Below are positions 9,247-18,644 of a DNA stretch of 61,536 bases, in pieces. The stretch spans positions 22,501 to 84,036 of the forward strand of contig NZ_KQ058826.1 in the NCBI RefSeq assembly GCF_000982955.1, given 5' to 3'. Source of the stretch: Micromonospora sp. HK10. Its GTDB lineage: Bacteria > Actinomycetota > Actinomycetes > Mycobacteriales > Micromonosporaceae. Under the pieces are notes generated by a model that saw only the letters and a list, made by a program, of their open reading frames with translations, ran no database searches and was not told where the DNA came from. A program made the position numbers and the translations under genes. Each line of letters opens with the position of its first letter. Positions within the stretch are counted from its first letter, which is position 1.

Positions 9247-10613
9247 TTCTCGTCTCTCATAAGGGCGACGGCCAGTCGATGCAATACCTTAGCCCCAAGG
9301 GTGAAAGGAATTGCAGCATGGGCGTGTGCCGCAATGATTGGTGAAACCGAATTAGCAAAGCGCGAAGATACGAGCTTGTCGAGCAGCGCACACACCGCCG
9401 GCAACTGACGGTAGCGTGAGAGGTCTGAGGAATCGAGGGAGTCCTGCTCCTCATCAAGGAAAGGGATAGAACCTACCACCCGGGACAAGTTGTCAGTCCG
9501 ATAAAAGAACTTTCGCCCAAAATACGTCGCCTCACCATACCGCTTGTCGCTATTGGAGTAGATTATCCGGCTCTTAATGTAGTCATCAGTGGGAAGGAAG
9601 CATGTCCTCTCCCCGAATAGCAAGGCATCATCGCCGCCTTTCACACCGGCTAGATCTTCAAAATGCTGGACGAACGAACCCGACTTCTCGATTCCCACAA
9701 TGATCAGATCGGCTCCAGTCTCACGACGCACAATCGCATTGAGCCGCTGCAACTCGACCTTTATCGCGGCGCTGAGCCAGGCCGGGTGCCCGAAAACCGC
9801 AAGTGGCCCGTCAACAAAAAACGCAACCTTGTTTGCCTTTGACAGAAGACCCTTGCGCTCGAAGCAAAGCAGGAGATGGACCAACATGATCCTCTCCCAC
9901 ACCTGCATCACTTCGCTAAGCATCTCCAAGTTGGAGGAGTCTTCCCTGAATCCCTCATGTATGCGCAGGGCGTCAGTCGAAAAAATCACGCGGCGCTTCG
10001 AGCACGAGCAATCGCTAAGTCCCGGGCCGACGAGCATCGTCTCCTGACAGCCGTCGTACTCATAGGGGCATCGCTGCAGACGCTCCGTCGGCTTGTGGCG
10101 AAGTAAAATCTCAAAGGTCTCCAACAGCGTGGAGTCGTCGTCCTCATCGACCTCCGCGTCTTGCAGCAGGTCATACAACTCGGCTCTGAATGAATCCCGC
10201 GCCGAGGGATAGTCGCGGGTTACGACGTTACTGCCCGGCAAAGCGGCAGGAATGGTGTCTGCCTCTTCGGTGGCTCTAAATCTAACGGGGTCAACTGGCC
10301 GATCTTCATCTAGGATGTCCACAAGGCGCAGATTTAGGAGCACGCTCGCAACAGTCACGTAACCTATCCGACTTCCTGGATATCCTGTGGAGACGTCGAT
10401 CTCAGCGCTACTACCATCGATTGCAACCACGAATTCCGGCAAGTCGACAGTCAGCGGTTCTAGATGGCTCGGCTCGGGGAGACGCCCAGTCGAGCCAACA
10501 ACGGGCAACCGCTTGGCACGCTTTAACAAGCCTTGCACTTGATTTGAATCCGCTATCCTCTGCAACGGTCTATAGGACGCGAACTCCCCCTCGTACGACA
10601 TGGACCTAGTCAC
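9243..10613 (-). CDS. NurA-type nuclease
   Basis: A 456-aa protein with the NurA-domain signature [12 protein letters not shown] (DGSS at 66-69), a later acidic motif [13 protein letters not shown] and a C-terminal IIAAHAHA segment. NurA nucleases use manganese to process DNA ends and work with the HerA hexamer. The GTG at 10613 overlaps the herA-like stop by 8 bp; an ATG at 10601 is an alternative start. A CX(7)C-like pair (CPYEYDGC) and a CSC segment in the middle are not typical of archaeal NurA and suggest a metal site. Its neighbour encoding a HerA-like ATPase strongly supports the call. Confidence 0.83.
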   Translation of the reverse strand: MTRSMSYEGEFASYRPLQRIADSNQVQGLLKRAKRLPVVGSTGRLPEPSHLEPLTVDLPEFVVAIDGSSAEIDVSTGYPGSRIGYVTVASVLLNLRLVDILDEDRPVDPVRFRATEEADTIPAALPGSNVVTRDYPSARDSFRAELYDLLQDAEVDEDDDSTLLETFEILLRHKPTERLQRCPYEYDGCQETMLVGPGLSDCSCSKRRVIFSTDALRIHEGFREDSSNLEMLSEVMQVWERIMLVHLLLCFERKGLLSKANKVAFFVDGPLAVFGHPAWLSAAIKVELQRLNAIVRRETGADLIIVGIEKSGSFVQHFEDLAGVKGGDDALLFGERTCFLPTDDYIKSRIIYSNSDKRYGEATYFGRKFFYRTDNLSRVVGSIPFLDEEQDSLDSSDLSRYRQLPAVCALLDKLVSSRFANSVSPIIAAHAHAAIPFTLGAKVLHRLAVALMRDEK

Positions 10614-12726
10614 CGGACCCTTGGCTGGCTATGGTAAAGCGATCTACCTGGATCGGGACCACATAGGGGTTCGAGAGCGTCTTCAGCCGAATAAATCCAG
10701 GATCTTGAGCGCGCAAGATGCTCGTTTCAAAGTCGGCAAAGTCATAGAACTTTCGAAGTTCTTTAGTCTCATCAGTGTTATTCAGGTGCCCAATCAGCCA
10801 ATTCGCGGTGTTACGGAGGATATTGCGTTGAATGGAGCTTACCTCCTGCGTGGCGTACACAAGTCCAATGCGGTACTTGCCACCCTCTTTTGCCGTGCGC
10901 ACCCAGACATCAGCGAAGTCAGTCTCCCCGGAAGAAGGAAGAATGTTATGCGCCTCCTCCAAATACACGAGGATCTCGGGAGGACGCCTAGCATTCCGGA
11001 AGTCGTTCTGATTCTGGGAGAAGATCTCCCACATGATCCGGTCTGCTGATGACTTGTTAATGATGGGATCGCCACTAGATTGGTCAACGATCACAAGCCG
11101 GCCCTCGGCGAGATGCTCGTAGATTTCGTCAGCATAGTCCTTTGTGGTCAGGTGGGTATGCTGAGCCTTTACTCGGCCGATAAGGCGGGCCCCATTTGAG
11201 TAATGGAACATCTCAAGAATCTTTTTCAGGTCCTCATCGGCCCACGAGCCCGAGCTGCTCTCTTCAACATACTTTTGATCGAACCCGCCGAACGCTGAGT
11301 TCCCATCGTTAAGATAATTGCGCAGCGCCTGCATGGCTTGGCCCAACTCATGCCACGTCGGCGACGACTTGCCGAGGATTGTGGCGCCAGCGGCGTACTG
11401 TGCCGAATCTTTTCCTTCGGACGTACGCATTGCCTCCAGGAACTTCCGACCAAAAAGCGGAGTTCGACCGTGCGACAATTGTGGCCGGATGGAGTCCGGG
11501 GCGGGGAAACCAGCCTTCACGAGCAGGGCGCGATAGACAAGAACGCGGCGATGGTGCCGAACTGCCTCCGGCCCATACTCTGGACCATTCGGCGGCGTGA
11601 GCGACACGTCGCGGAAGTTCGCGACGTACTTCGCGTTCTCGCCTGACAGGGACACGTCGACAATCTGTTTGCCGATCTCTAGATTCTCGTTCACTAAGAA
11701 GTTGAGAAGCATGAGCCGGCGTCCAGGGTCGTTAGGGTGAGGCTGGATCCCATACGTAACAACGTCCTGCTTCAGGACCGATTGCTGGTCGGCCCGCCCT
11801 AGCGCCCAAACGTTCTTTATTGCCGATGGATTGCGTTGGCTGTCCTCGTCTTGCGTATTCTCGTTAGCGTACTCGCCATCTGGATCAAATACGATCTGAC
11901 CGATGCGGGTCTTCGGATTTTGCAACCGTAGAGCGAAGACGGACCGCAACACCATTTTCGTGGTATTGCTCTTTCCCGTCCGCGTCATACCGAAGAGAGC
12001 AGTCTTCTGAGCTAGCAGGTCCGTAGGAGTTATGCTGACCCGAACGTCATTGATCTGCTGGAATGACCTATTTGTTGACGCGTATCGCACATACCCTAGG
12101 GGTACGTGGTGTTCATCCCCGGATGAGCGCTTCAGGTCTCGATAGTTGACGATTTTAGCGAGGAATTCGCCGCGCGGCTTGTAGACCTTTAGTCCCTGGT
12201 TGGGGTAGTAGTTGCTCAAGTCGGAACCGAATGAGAGCACGAATGAGCTATCGTTCGTCCACTCGAGGTGAAATGTGCCGAGGACCCTGCATTTGACGCC
12301 AGCGTAACTCAGGAGATGATGTGTGGCGGGGTCCATGACATCTCTGTGGTCCCACGTCTTGGCCTCGCCACTTACCCGTTGAGCCGTCTCCACTCTAACC
12401 CTGAGGGCTTCCTGCGCGTTCGGGAGGTTGGCGTGGTCCAAGACTCGCAGCAAAACTACCGATGCATCCTCATCGCGGCCGTCGACTGAATCCTCTCGTC
12501 CCACCCGGGTAGCCACCAGGAACGACAGCGCCGGGATTCCGCCCACTTGGCGCCGGTGGTAGTCGTGGATTTGGACGAGCGCCTCGCTGTACCCAAGCGA
12601 GTAGACCTCCCCCACGTAGGCGTCGAAGTCGATGAGATTCTTGAGGGCATCAGCGCTGACGGGGCCACGCGGACCCCCAGGTGCGACCTGTGTCAATTGC
12701 TTAGCGACCGACGAGAGAACTCGCAT
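10606..12726 (-). CDS. HerA-like hexameric ATPase/translocase
   Basis: A 706-aa member of the HerA/FtsK superfamily (DUF87-type). The N-terminal 230 residues include a HAS-barrel-like region. Walker A is GMTRTGKS (246-253), Walker B is ILVYLEEAH (585-593), and YATQEVSSI (624-632) is the sensor region. HerA forms a hexameric DNA translocase that feeds DNA to NurA. Codon 344 is TTA (11695-11697), a rare codon in high-GC actinomycetes that can put translation under bldA-type tRNA control. It overlaps the nuclease gene by 8 bp and lies 22 bp downstream of the PIN gene. Confidence 0.9.
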   Translation of the reverse strand: MRVLSSVAKQLTQVAPGGPRGPVSADALKNLIDFDAYVGEVYSLGYSEALVQIHDYHRRQVGGIPALSFLVATRVGREDSVDGRDEDASVVLLRVLDHANLPNAQEALRVRVETAQRVSGEAKTWDHRDVMDPATHHLLSYAGVKCRVLGTFHLEWTNDSSFVLSFGSDLSNYYPNQGLKVYKPRGEFLAKIVNYRDLKRSSGDEHHVPLGYVRYASTNRSFQQINDVRVSITPTDLLAQKTALFGMTRTGKSNTTKMVLRSVFALRLQNPKTRIGQIVFDPDGEYANENTQDEDSQRNPSAIKNVWALGRADQQSVLKQDVVTYGIQPHPNDPGRRLMLLNFLVNENLEIGKQIVDVSLSGENAKYVANFRDVSLTPPNGPEYGPEAVRHHRRVLVYRALLVKAGFPAPDSIRPQLSHGRTPLFGRKFLEAMRTSEGKDSAQYAAGATILGKSSPTWHELGQAMQALRNYLNDGNSAFGGFDQKYVEESSSGSWADEDLKKILEMFHYSNGARLIGRVKAQHTHLTTKDYADEIYEHLAEGRLVIVDQSSGDPIINKSSADRIMWEIFSQNQNDFRNARRPPEILVYLEEAHNILPSSGETDFADVWVRTAKEGGKYRIGLVYATQEVSSIQRNILRNTANWLIGHLNNTDETKELRKFYDFADFETSILRAQDPGFIRLKTLSNPYVVPIQVDRFTIASQGSGD

Positions 12727-12748
12727 TACGCCTCCTCCTGGGCCGACT

Positions 12749-14044
12749 TTATGGCTGACCTGAACGTTCTATTTCGATGCCGAGACTTTCAATGCGCCGC
12801 TCCAGTAAGTCGATTCGCATCTCGATCGCTCTCCGATAGGATCGGTTGTCAGGTGTGGAGTCCGCCTGAGCGGAGCCAGCGGCAGCCAATGCCGCACGAA
12901 GCATCTCCCGCTCGTCGACCAGGCGCATCAGTCTCTTATCAAGCCGGCGACTGACTCTCTGAGATCCTTGAAGGGCCGTAGCGACGAGGGAATCGGCCGA
13001 GATGTGGCGCTCCTTTCCTGGGTCGTCCTCGGCGCCGTGCGCTTCGGCCAGGTCCTCGTCCGCTATCCGATCCACCTCTTGGTAGGTCTCCGGGTTGAAG
13101 TCCGCGCCGAGATGAATCTGCGCACCCTCGAGAAAGAGCCTGGGGGTCAGTATCAGGATGTCTGTCTTGGCGCGCTGCTTCAACTCTGCCACCAATGACG
13201 GCCAGGGCTGAAGCGGTCGTCCGTTTGCGTCGAGCTCGTACCAATCACCCTTGGTGTCACCAGAAACCAGGATTAGGCGTCGTGGCCGTGCCATAGTATT
13301 GGCGTAGGCGATGATCTCTTCCCACATCAGATAATCGCCCGCTGAAGCAAGGTCGGTCGGCTTGTCAGCGTCAGCAAATCCCGGCGGTATTCGGTTAGGG
13401 TATCGATATGCTATTGCGTGCTCCACGAGGTCCCGCACTTCGCGCTCCGGTAGGGGGTTGCCGATGCGGTCATCGTAGAGATGTCCGATCTCTGGCAGGA
13501 GCGAGTCGCCATCGATCAACTGACGAGGCGTGAACGCGTCTGCTCGTCGGAGATCCTCGACCTGTCGACCAAGGGTCGTTCGCCACTCGGCAAATACCTT
13601 CTCGAGTGCCGGATCGTCCATTGACGCCCGGATCTCCGCCGCGAGGCCAGGATCTTGCGTCATTCGTCCCACGAGCTCGGCGACTGCGTCGCGTGCTTCC
13701 TTCACCAAGTTCTGGGAGCTCTGGAGGCGACTACTGACAAGTTTCCCGATGCTACTCAAGGCGGCAACCCGCCCCTGAACGGCGGTCGCCCTGTTACGCA
13801 CAAGTTCTACTGCTACCTGGTGCGGGAGCCACAAGCGGCGCTGCTCTGCTAGGCCCCGCAGTACCTTCATGATTTGCTCGCGGCCTTGTGCGGTAAGGCG
13901 ATAAAGGTCAAGGAGCACATTTGCGTCTAGTACGACCGCGGCAAGCCGGAAATGTTCGGCTTCATCGCTCTGACGTGACGCCGGGCCGGGCGTTTCGAGC
14001 CAAGCGGAGAACCGATTGATAAGCGGGGATTGCTTGTTAGGCAT
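12749..14044 (-). CDS. PIN-like domain nuclease (PIN_8/DUF4935 type)
   Basis: A 431-aa protein from the ATG at 14044; an upstream in-frame start at 14074 would add ten residues. The N-terminal motif [13 protein letters not shown] provides the first PIN aspartate (residue 40), with a following conserved Glu in VELVRNR and a later SGDTKGDW motif near residue 260. This set is characteristic of PIN-like proteins common in defence islands. The C-terminal 90 residues are helical and probably coiled-coil. Predicted metal-dependent ribonuclease or DNase. It is the first gene of the operon, followed by the HerA-like gene after 22 bp. Confidence 0.82.
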   Translation of the reverse strand: MPNKQSPLINRFSAWLETPGPASRQSDEAEHFRLAAVVLDANVLLDLYRLTAQGREQIMKVLRGLAEQRRLWLPHQVAVELVRNRATAVQGRVAALSSIGKLVSSRLQSSQNLVKEARDAVAELVGRMTQDPGLAAEIRASMDDPALEKVFAEWRTTLGRQVEDLRRADAFTPRQLIDGDSLLPEIGHLYDDRIGNPLPEREVRDLVEHAIAYRYPNRIPPGFADADKPTDLASAGDYLMWEEIIAYANTMARPRRLILVSGDTKGDWYELDANGRPLQPWPSLVAELKQRAKTDILILTPRLFLEGAQIHLGADFNPETYQEVDRIADEDLAEAHGAEDDPGKERHISADSLVATALQGSQRVSRRLDKRLMRLVDEREMLRAALAAAGSAQADSTPDNRSYRRAIEMRIDLLERRIESLGIEIERSGQP

Positions 14045-14664
14045 CGCGCTGCCCCCACCTGGAGAGGCGGCCACAAGTCAGAAGGACGGCATTTGTGGCA
14101 CCCGCCGAGCAGACATGTCGGTGGCCCATGAGACGCATCGACCCAGCAGGGGCGAGGCTTGAGTTGAGCGAGATGCCTCGGCGTCGATTGCCCGGGTCAC
14201 CGACCACCGGCGTCGCCGGGGCCCGCTTCGCCTCATCGACGGGGGACGTCGTGAGCCGCGCAACCACCTGACCCCACCTCCATCAAGATGTGCCGCGGAC
14301 ATTACCGGCGAGAGTCCTCGATGCGGGACCCCAAGGCGTTGGGCCAGTGGGGTGGTCCGACCTGGTCTGTTTGCGCAGTCAAAGGGTTCCGGAGATGAGA
14401 TTGATCGGCGGTAACATCTTCCGGGATAGCCACATTTTGGCTGGTCAAGGCGCTTAGCCGATGCGCGGTCATACTGGTGCCCCGTAGGCTGAAGTAAGAT
14501 CAACGCTCGACAGCCCCTGCCACGGACCTAGACGCTCTGTCGCGAACCCGACAGCTATGCCTGCCGTCGCCAGACCAGCGGCGAGAGTCGGGGTGCTAAA
14601 GCTTGTTGGTTAGACCATGCGCCGGACGACCAAGCGGCTTCCAGATTGCGTGCCGATCTCTGGG
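14045..14664. other. 620 bp without a supported gene
   Basis: Lies between the PIN-like gene and the GntR gene, both on the minus strand. Open frames here are short and Arg/Ser-rich with no recognisable domain. The promoter of the defence-like operon is expected near 14045-14250, but I could not pick a convincing -35/-10 pair. Confidence 0.5.
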
Positions 14665-14892
14665 TCACCGACGAGCGGACTCCGAGACAAAGACCCCTCG
14701 ACCCGGGCGACCGACCAGCACACCCTGTTGCCGCAACCTGGCCACAGCACGACTGATCGTCGACTGCGAGACGTCGTACACGTCTGCCAGCATCCGGCCA
14801 GACGGGAGCTGAGACCCAGGCGGATAGGTCCCGTCCTTGATTTTCTTCAACAGGTCGTCGAGCAGCTCGTCCATCGTGGGCGGAATAGGCAC
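14665..14892 (-). CDS. Short GntR-family regulator
   Basis: A 75-aa protein that is almost only a winged helix-turn-helix. Its core LLKKIKDGTYPPGSQLPS and SQSTISRAVARLRQQGVL match the GntR DNA-binding domain. No effector domain follows, as in the short GntR proteins often carried by actinobacterial integrative elements. The start is GTG at 14892 or ATG at 14874. It may regulate the divergent DivIVA-domain gene across a 350-bp gap. Confidence 0.85.
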   Translation of the reverse strand: MPIPPTMDELLDDLLKKIKDGTYPPGSQLPSGRMLADVYDVSQSTISRAVARLRQQGVLVGRPGRGVFVSESARR

Positions 14893-15243
14893 GTCAGGCC
14901 CCTTGCAGTCGGTTGGCCCGCCCAGTATCGATCACCCGTCTCGGCACAGGCAACGCACGTAGCACTGCTGACGTAGGTGGGTAGCTGACTCGGAGACATG
15001 CTTGACATAGGTAACTCGGTGGCAATACCGTCGCTCTCGGTGATGCGGTGCTGTTGCGGTCGGTTGGCGCCTCTCGTACCGGTCTCGCATCGCCGTCGAG
15101 ACCTCACACCCCCGCGCTCCCCCGGCGCGGCCCTGCCGCCGTACCCGTCAACCGGTCGCAGGGCAGGGCGGTCTCCGCCGGCGGCAACACGGCGGAGGCC
15201 GCCCCACCACACGTCGACGCGACCCGACGAAGGGCGGTCCCCC
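14893..15243. promoter_or_regulatory. Divergent intergenic region, GntR / DivIVA genes
   Basis: A 351-bp gap between divergent genes. A TTGACA at 15002-15007 followed by an AT-richer caatac around 15023 could be a plus-strand promoter with a short spacer. An upstream start for the DivIVA frame at 14998 is unlikely because the added residues are Arg/Pro-rich with no domain. Confidence 0.35.
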
Positions 15244-15531
15244 GTGCGCAACCTGATCCGTCGGCTGGTGGGCCGACGCAACGAGAGACGACCGATCACA
15301 GAAGCCAGGAGAAGCCAGCCGCTCCGACCGTGGCAGATCCGCGAGCGCTGCTTCAACGTCCGGCGGCGTGGCCTCGACCCCGTCGAGATCCGCGCCTTCC
15401 TGCACCAGGTCGCCGACGAGCTCACCGTCGCGCAGACCGGCCTGCGCGCCGTGCAGGAGGAGAACCTGCGGATCAAGAACGCCCTGCGCGCCTGGCAGAG
15501 CGCCCAGTCGGCCGCCCGCCACTACCGATGA
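15244..15531 (+). CDS. Small DivIVA-domain protein
   Basis: A 95-aa protein from the GTG at 15244. The segment FNVRRRGLDPVEIRAFLHQVADEL is a DivIVA-type N-terminal motif (membrane-binding and coiled-coil initiation). A short coiled coil follows, with heptads through VQEENLRIKNALRAW. It lacks the long tail of the cell-pole protein Wag31, so it is a minimal relative of unknown function. Its stop overlaps the next start (ATGA at 15528-15531). Confidence 0.8.
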   Translation: MRNLIRRLVGRRNERRPITEARRSQPLRPWQIRERCFNVRRRGLDPVEIRAFLHQVADELTVAQTGLRAVQEENLRIKNALRAWQSAQSAARHYR

Positions 15532-15797
15532 CCGACCGCTGGGTGATCCACCTGCCGGTCACCGCCCCTGACCTGCACCGGGCCCGGATCTTCGCGCGTA
15601 CCGCCGCTCGGGTGCTGGCCCACTTCAGCGCCCGGGTCGAGCCGGGCGGGGTGACCGTGTCGGCGGAGGACGAGCAGTGCGTACGCCATTGGGTTTTCTG
15701 TGACCGGCCGCTGCCGGACGGCGGCGGGCGGTGCGGGCTGCCGGTGGATCACAGCTCGGGGTGCGCGCGGCGCGCGCCGTGGCTGCACCGCCGCTGA
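15528..15797 (+). CDS. Conserved small protein, unknown
   Basis: An 89-aa protein translationally coupled to the DivIVA-domain gene by a 4-bp ATGA overlap. The N-terminal half (WVIHLPVTAPDLHRARIFA) looks like a small alpha/beta fold. The C-terminal half has three cysteines and two histidines (CDRPLPDGGGRCGLPVDHSS), which could hold a metal. No family recognised. The overlap and compositional match to its partner argue that it is real. Confidence 0.65.
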   Translation: MTDRWVIHLPVTAPDLHRARIFARTAARVLAHFSARVEPGGVTVSAEDEQCVRHWVFCDRPLPDGGGRCGLPVDHSSGCARRAPWLHRR

Positions 15798-15853
15798 CCG
15801 CGCCGCCAGCAGCCGGGACAGGGCTTCGGCCTCTTCAGCAGAGGTGCCGCTCG

Positions 15854-16273
15854 TCAGTCATCGCGGCGGGCGGGAGAAGGCCCCTGCTTTGATTCGTGTC
15901 CGTCAGAGGCGAAGCTGCTGCACTCGGGGCAGGTGGAGACCATCGGGTGGGCGCAGGCGAGTACGTGATCGAGGAAGTCCTGCGCGGCGTGTAGCCGGCT
16001 GATCTGGTCGGCGATCCGGTCCCGCCGGTCCCGCACCAGCGCGGCGCGGTGCTCGCCGTCGCCGCGGTACAGGTCTCGGATCTCGGTCAGGGACATGCCG
16101 GCCCGTTGGCAGAGCCGGATCAGCCGCGCCCGGGTGATCGTCTCGTCGTCGTAGCTGCGGTGCCCGTTGGCGAGCCGGGCCGGTGCGAGCGCGCCGACCT
16201 CCTCCCAGTGCCGCAGCACATGCGTCGGGACGTTGAGCAACGCCGCCGCGTCTCCGATTCGCCACGTCGTCAC
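15854..16273 (-). CDS. MerR-family transcriptional regulator
   Basis: A 139-aa protein with an N-terminal MerR HTH (WRIGDAAALLNVPTHVLRHWEEVGALAPAR), a dimerisation helix around residues 75-105 and a C-terminal cysteine cluster (CAHPMVSTCPEC) that could bind metal or sense redox state. It starts at a GTG at 16273. It is divergent from the metallo-hydrolase gene across 91 bp that hold a MerR-type promoter, so it very likely controls that gene and itself. Confidence 0.92.
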   Translation of the reverse strand: MTTWRIGDAAALLNVPTHVLRHWEEVGALAPARLANGHRSYDDETITRARLIRLCQRAGMSLTEIRDLYRGDGEHRAALVRDRRDRIADQISRLHAAQDFLDHVLACAHPMVSTCPECSSFASDGHESKQGPSPARRDD

Positions 16274-16289
16274 ACCGGCTCCTCACGGA

Positions 16290-16320
16290 TTGACTTCAGG
16301 TCGACCTGAACTTCTACCGT
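16290..16320 (+). promoter_or_regulatory. MerR-type promoter and operator
   Basis: A -35 box TTGACT (16290-16295) and a -10 box TACCGT (16315-16320) are separated by 19 bp. The spacer contains a perfect 16-bp palindrome, ttcaggtcgacctgaa (16295-16310). The long spacer with a central dyad is the hallmark of MerR-activated promoters, where the regulator untwists the DNA. It reads toward the metallo-hydrolase gene (start 16365) and lies next to the regulator's start. Confidence 0.88.
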
Positions 16321-16364
16321 GCAGCCCACACCGCATGACGCGACAGGGCAAGAGGGGGACGTTC

Positions 16365-17270
16365 ATGATCCAGACGGTCCGTGAGGCCGCGGTGGCGGCT
16401 GGCGCGCTGGCGGCCCTGCCGTACCGCCTGCTCCGGCCGCGTCCGGTCGATCGGCGCTTCCTCGCCGGGCTGTCCAACGCCGGCATCCCGCCCGGAGATG
16501 TCGAGGTCGAGCTGATCGCCCTGGACCAGACGGTGCGGTCGGTGCCCACGCCACTGATCGCCGAGGCCGTCCGGCGACCGCGCCGGGTCGGCAACGCCCT
16601 GACCACGTACGTGATCCGGCATCCGGAGGTCACCGTCCTGCTCGACCCGTCGGTCTGCGCTGACGTCGGCGAACGGGTGATCGGCGAGCTGCCGTGGACG
16701 TTGCGGCCGGCGGTGCGGCCGCGCTACCAGGTGCTGCCGACCACGACGGCGCTGGACCGGGCCGGCATTCCGGCCGACACGATCGACTTCGCGCTCCCCA
16801 CCCACCTGCACTGGGACCACGTGTGTGGGCTGCTCGACCTGCCGGGGCTGCCGGTCCTGGTGCGGAAGCGGGAGCGGGACTGGATGATGTCCGGCGACAC
16901 CGCGCCGGCGGGCGGCGTGCGGGCCGCGCTGCGGGGCCGCCGGCTGGACAGCTACGAGCTGGAGGGGCCGCCGGTGCTCACCTTCGAGCGCAGTCACGAC
17001 CTGCTCGGCGACGGGTCGGTGATCATGGTGGAGCTGGCCGGGCACACGCCGGGCAGTGCCGGTGTGCTGCTGCGTACCTCGGACGGGCCGGTGCTGGTCG
17101 CCGGTGACGCGGCCTGGCACGGGCTGCAGATCGAACACGTCCGGCAGAAGGCGCCCTACCCGGGCCGGCTCGCCGACGACGACCGCGACGAAGCCTTCCG
17201 TACCCTGCACCGGCTGCACGCCGTCCGGAACCAGGTCCGCATCATCCCGACCCACGACCCGAGCGCCTGA
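16365..17270 (+). CDS. Metallo-beta-lactamase-fold hydrolase
   Basis: A 301-aa protein with the zinc motif THLHWDH (HLHWDH at 147-152), a downstream GHTPGSAGV and GDAAWHG motif, and a final THDP histidine. This arrangement matches MBL-fold lactonase-like hydrolases. The ATG at 16365 follows AGAGGGGGA. The N-terminus has a weak hydrophobic stretch (AAVAAGALAALPYRLL) but no clear signal peptide. It is probably MerR-controlled through the promoter just upstream; the substrate is unknown. Confidence 0.88.
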   Translation: MIQTVREAAVAAGALAALPYRLLRPRPVDRRFLAGLSNAGIPPGDVEVELIALDQTVRSVPTPLIAEAVRRPRRVGNALTTYVIRHPEVTVLLDPSVCADVGERVIGELPWTLRPAVRPRYQVLPTTTALDRAGIPADTIDFALPTHLHWDHVCGLLDLPGLPVLVRKRERDWMMSGDTAPAGGVRAALRGRRLDSYELEGPPVLTFERSHDLLGDGSVIMVELAGHTPGSAGVLLRTSDGPVLVAGDAAWHGLQIEHVRQKAPYPGRLADDDRDEAFRTLHRLHAVRNQVRIIPTHDPSA

Positions 17271-17385
17271 TCCGAACGATCGATCGCGAACCGGATATCG
17301 GGGCTGCCCGCCGTTGCACAGCATGCTCTCCCTGTGGCACTTCCTCATGAATCTCCTGTGTAGCCGGCGTGACTGGAGGATGACA

Positions 17386-17613
17386 GTGCCCGAGACGGAG
17401 AACGGCTCCCTGCACCGGGAAGGCGCGAGCGAGCACGACAAGTCGGCCAACCAGCGTCGCGACGATCCGGACAAGCTCCTCGTGGTGATGAACGCGGCCC
17501 TGGTCGGGGTGCCCTCGGCGTACGCGATGTCGAACTCGCTGGCGGTCACCGCGATCGCCGCCGCCCTCGGGATCTTCCTGGTGAGCGTGTACCTGATCCG
17601 CCGTAGCCGGTGA
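17386..17613 (+). CDS. Small single-helix membrane protein
   Basis: A 75-aa protein from the GTG at 17386, chosen because GGAGGA ends five bases upstream; an ATG at 17380 overlaps that site. The N-terminal half is charged and hydrophilic. The C-terminal half is hydrophobic (AAALGIFLVSVYLIRRSR ends it). No family recognised. Confidence 0.6.
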   Translation: MPETENGSLHREGASEHDKSANQRRDDPDKLLVVMNAALVGVPSAYAMSNSLAVTAIAAALGIFLVSVYLIRRSR

Positions 17614-17866
17614 GTCGCGGCACCGGCGCCGAAGATGCTTGGCGAACCGTTGCACGCTGACACCCCGGCCGGTACACAACTCACGGCACCAGGCAGCCGA
17701 TCATTGGCCGTCGTCTCGTACGACGACCTTATGTGCGCCTACCTGGGGGGCGCAGGCGACGAGCTCGGAGAGTCCGAGTCCACCACTGCTGGAGGAAAGG
17801 AACCGCCATGCGCAGAGAGGCACACCTACGTCTCCGTCCTCGCCGGAGAGAGTGGAGGAACACGAC

Positions 17867-18397
17867 ATGCCGTCGCCAACCAAGATCGAGCTCAGCCCGG
17901 AGCAGTTGGCGGAGTTCGCCGCCTTCTATGAAGGTGACGTCAACCCGCTGGTCGGGCTGCTGATCCGTGCCGGCGCCGCACGGGACGAGGCGCAGGACTT
18001 CGCCCAGGAAGCGATGCGGGTAGCGCTCACCAACTGGCCGAGCATCCGTTCCCCGAAGGCATTCGTCCGCACGGTCGCCCTGCGTACGCTGCACCGCAGC
18101 TGGACCGTGACCCGCCGGGACATCGACACGGGCAAGCGGGTCGCACAGGACGCCATGGTAGCGACGTTCGACGCCAACGAGGATGTCCACGAGGCCGTGC
18201 GTTTGTTGCAGGCGCTGCCGGAAGCCCAGCGCGTGGCATTCGCACTGCATTACGACGGCTACGGTCACGCCGAGATCGCCGCCATCACCGGGCAGCACCC
18301 CGACACCGTTCGGTCGAACCTGCGGCATGCCCGTCAGAAGCTCATCCGCATGCTGAACCGCGACTCGGCCAGGAAGGAGGCACACCATGGACCATGA
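17867..18397 (+). CDS. ECF-type RNA polymerase sigma factor
   Basis: A 176-aa protein with region 2 (about residues 25-90, DEAQDFAQEAMRVALTNW) and region 4 (about 110-170, LQALPEAQRVAFALHYDGYGHAEIAAITG), a normal ECF length. The ATG at 17867 follows GTGGAGGA; a longer frame to 17639 is rejected. The next gene overlaps its 3' end by 11 bp and may encode a regulator. The sigma factor would redirect RNA polymerase in response to an unknown signal. Confidence 0.9.
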   Translation: MPSPTKIELSPEQLAEFAAFYEGDVNPLVGLLIRAGAARDEAQDFAQEAMRVALTNWPSIRSPKAFVRTVALRTLHRSWTVTRRDIDTGKRVAQDAMVATFDANEDVHEAVRLLQALPEAQRVAFALHYDGYGHAEIAAITGQHPDTVRSNLRHARQKLIRMLNRDSARKEAHHGP

Positions 18398-18644
18398 CAG
18401 GGAGTACGAGCTCGACCAGCTGATGGAACGTGCGACAGCGTCGGTCGTGAAGTCCCTGGACGCCACGGTCGACGTCAAGCAGCGGCTGCGCGAGCTGCTG
18501 CGTGAGGCCGGTGTCGATCCCGGCCTCGTCGAGGGCGAGCCGGCGGGCCAGGAAGCCGGCCGGCAGACCACGGACGGCAGGCAGCCGGCGGCCAACCGGC
18601 CTCTTCATCAGGAGTGCGGCGGGACCGGGCCGGGGCGCAGGTAG
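18387..18644 (+). CDS. Small acidic protein paired with sigma factor
   Basis: An 85-aa protein that overlaps the sigma gene by 11 bp. The first 50 residues are helical and charged (DREYELDQLMERATASVVKS), then a disordered Gln/Gly/Arg tail. The position of an anti-sigma factor suggests it modulates the sigma factor, but there is no zinc motif or membrane span, so this is inference. Its 3' end overlaps the convergent GNAT gene by 37 bp. Confidence 0.7.
   Translation: MDHDREYELDQLMERATASVVKSLDATVDVKQRLRELLREAGVDPGLVEGEPAGQEAGRQTTDGRQPAANRPLHQECGGTGPGRR

Noticed and set aside
8137..14074. Defence operon as a tRNA-integrated island
   Set aside because: I looked for a tRNA or direct repeats at its edges and found none; the integrase genes in the window belong to the separate array at 52-59 kb.
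14078..14503. Minus-strand 141-aa frame upstream of the PIN gene
   Set aside because: Arg/Ser/Pro-rich composition without recognisable fold or ribosome-binding site.
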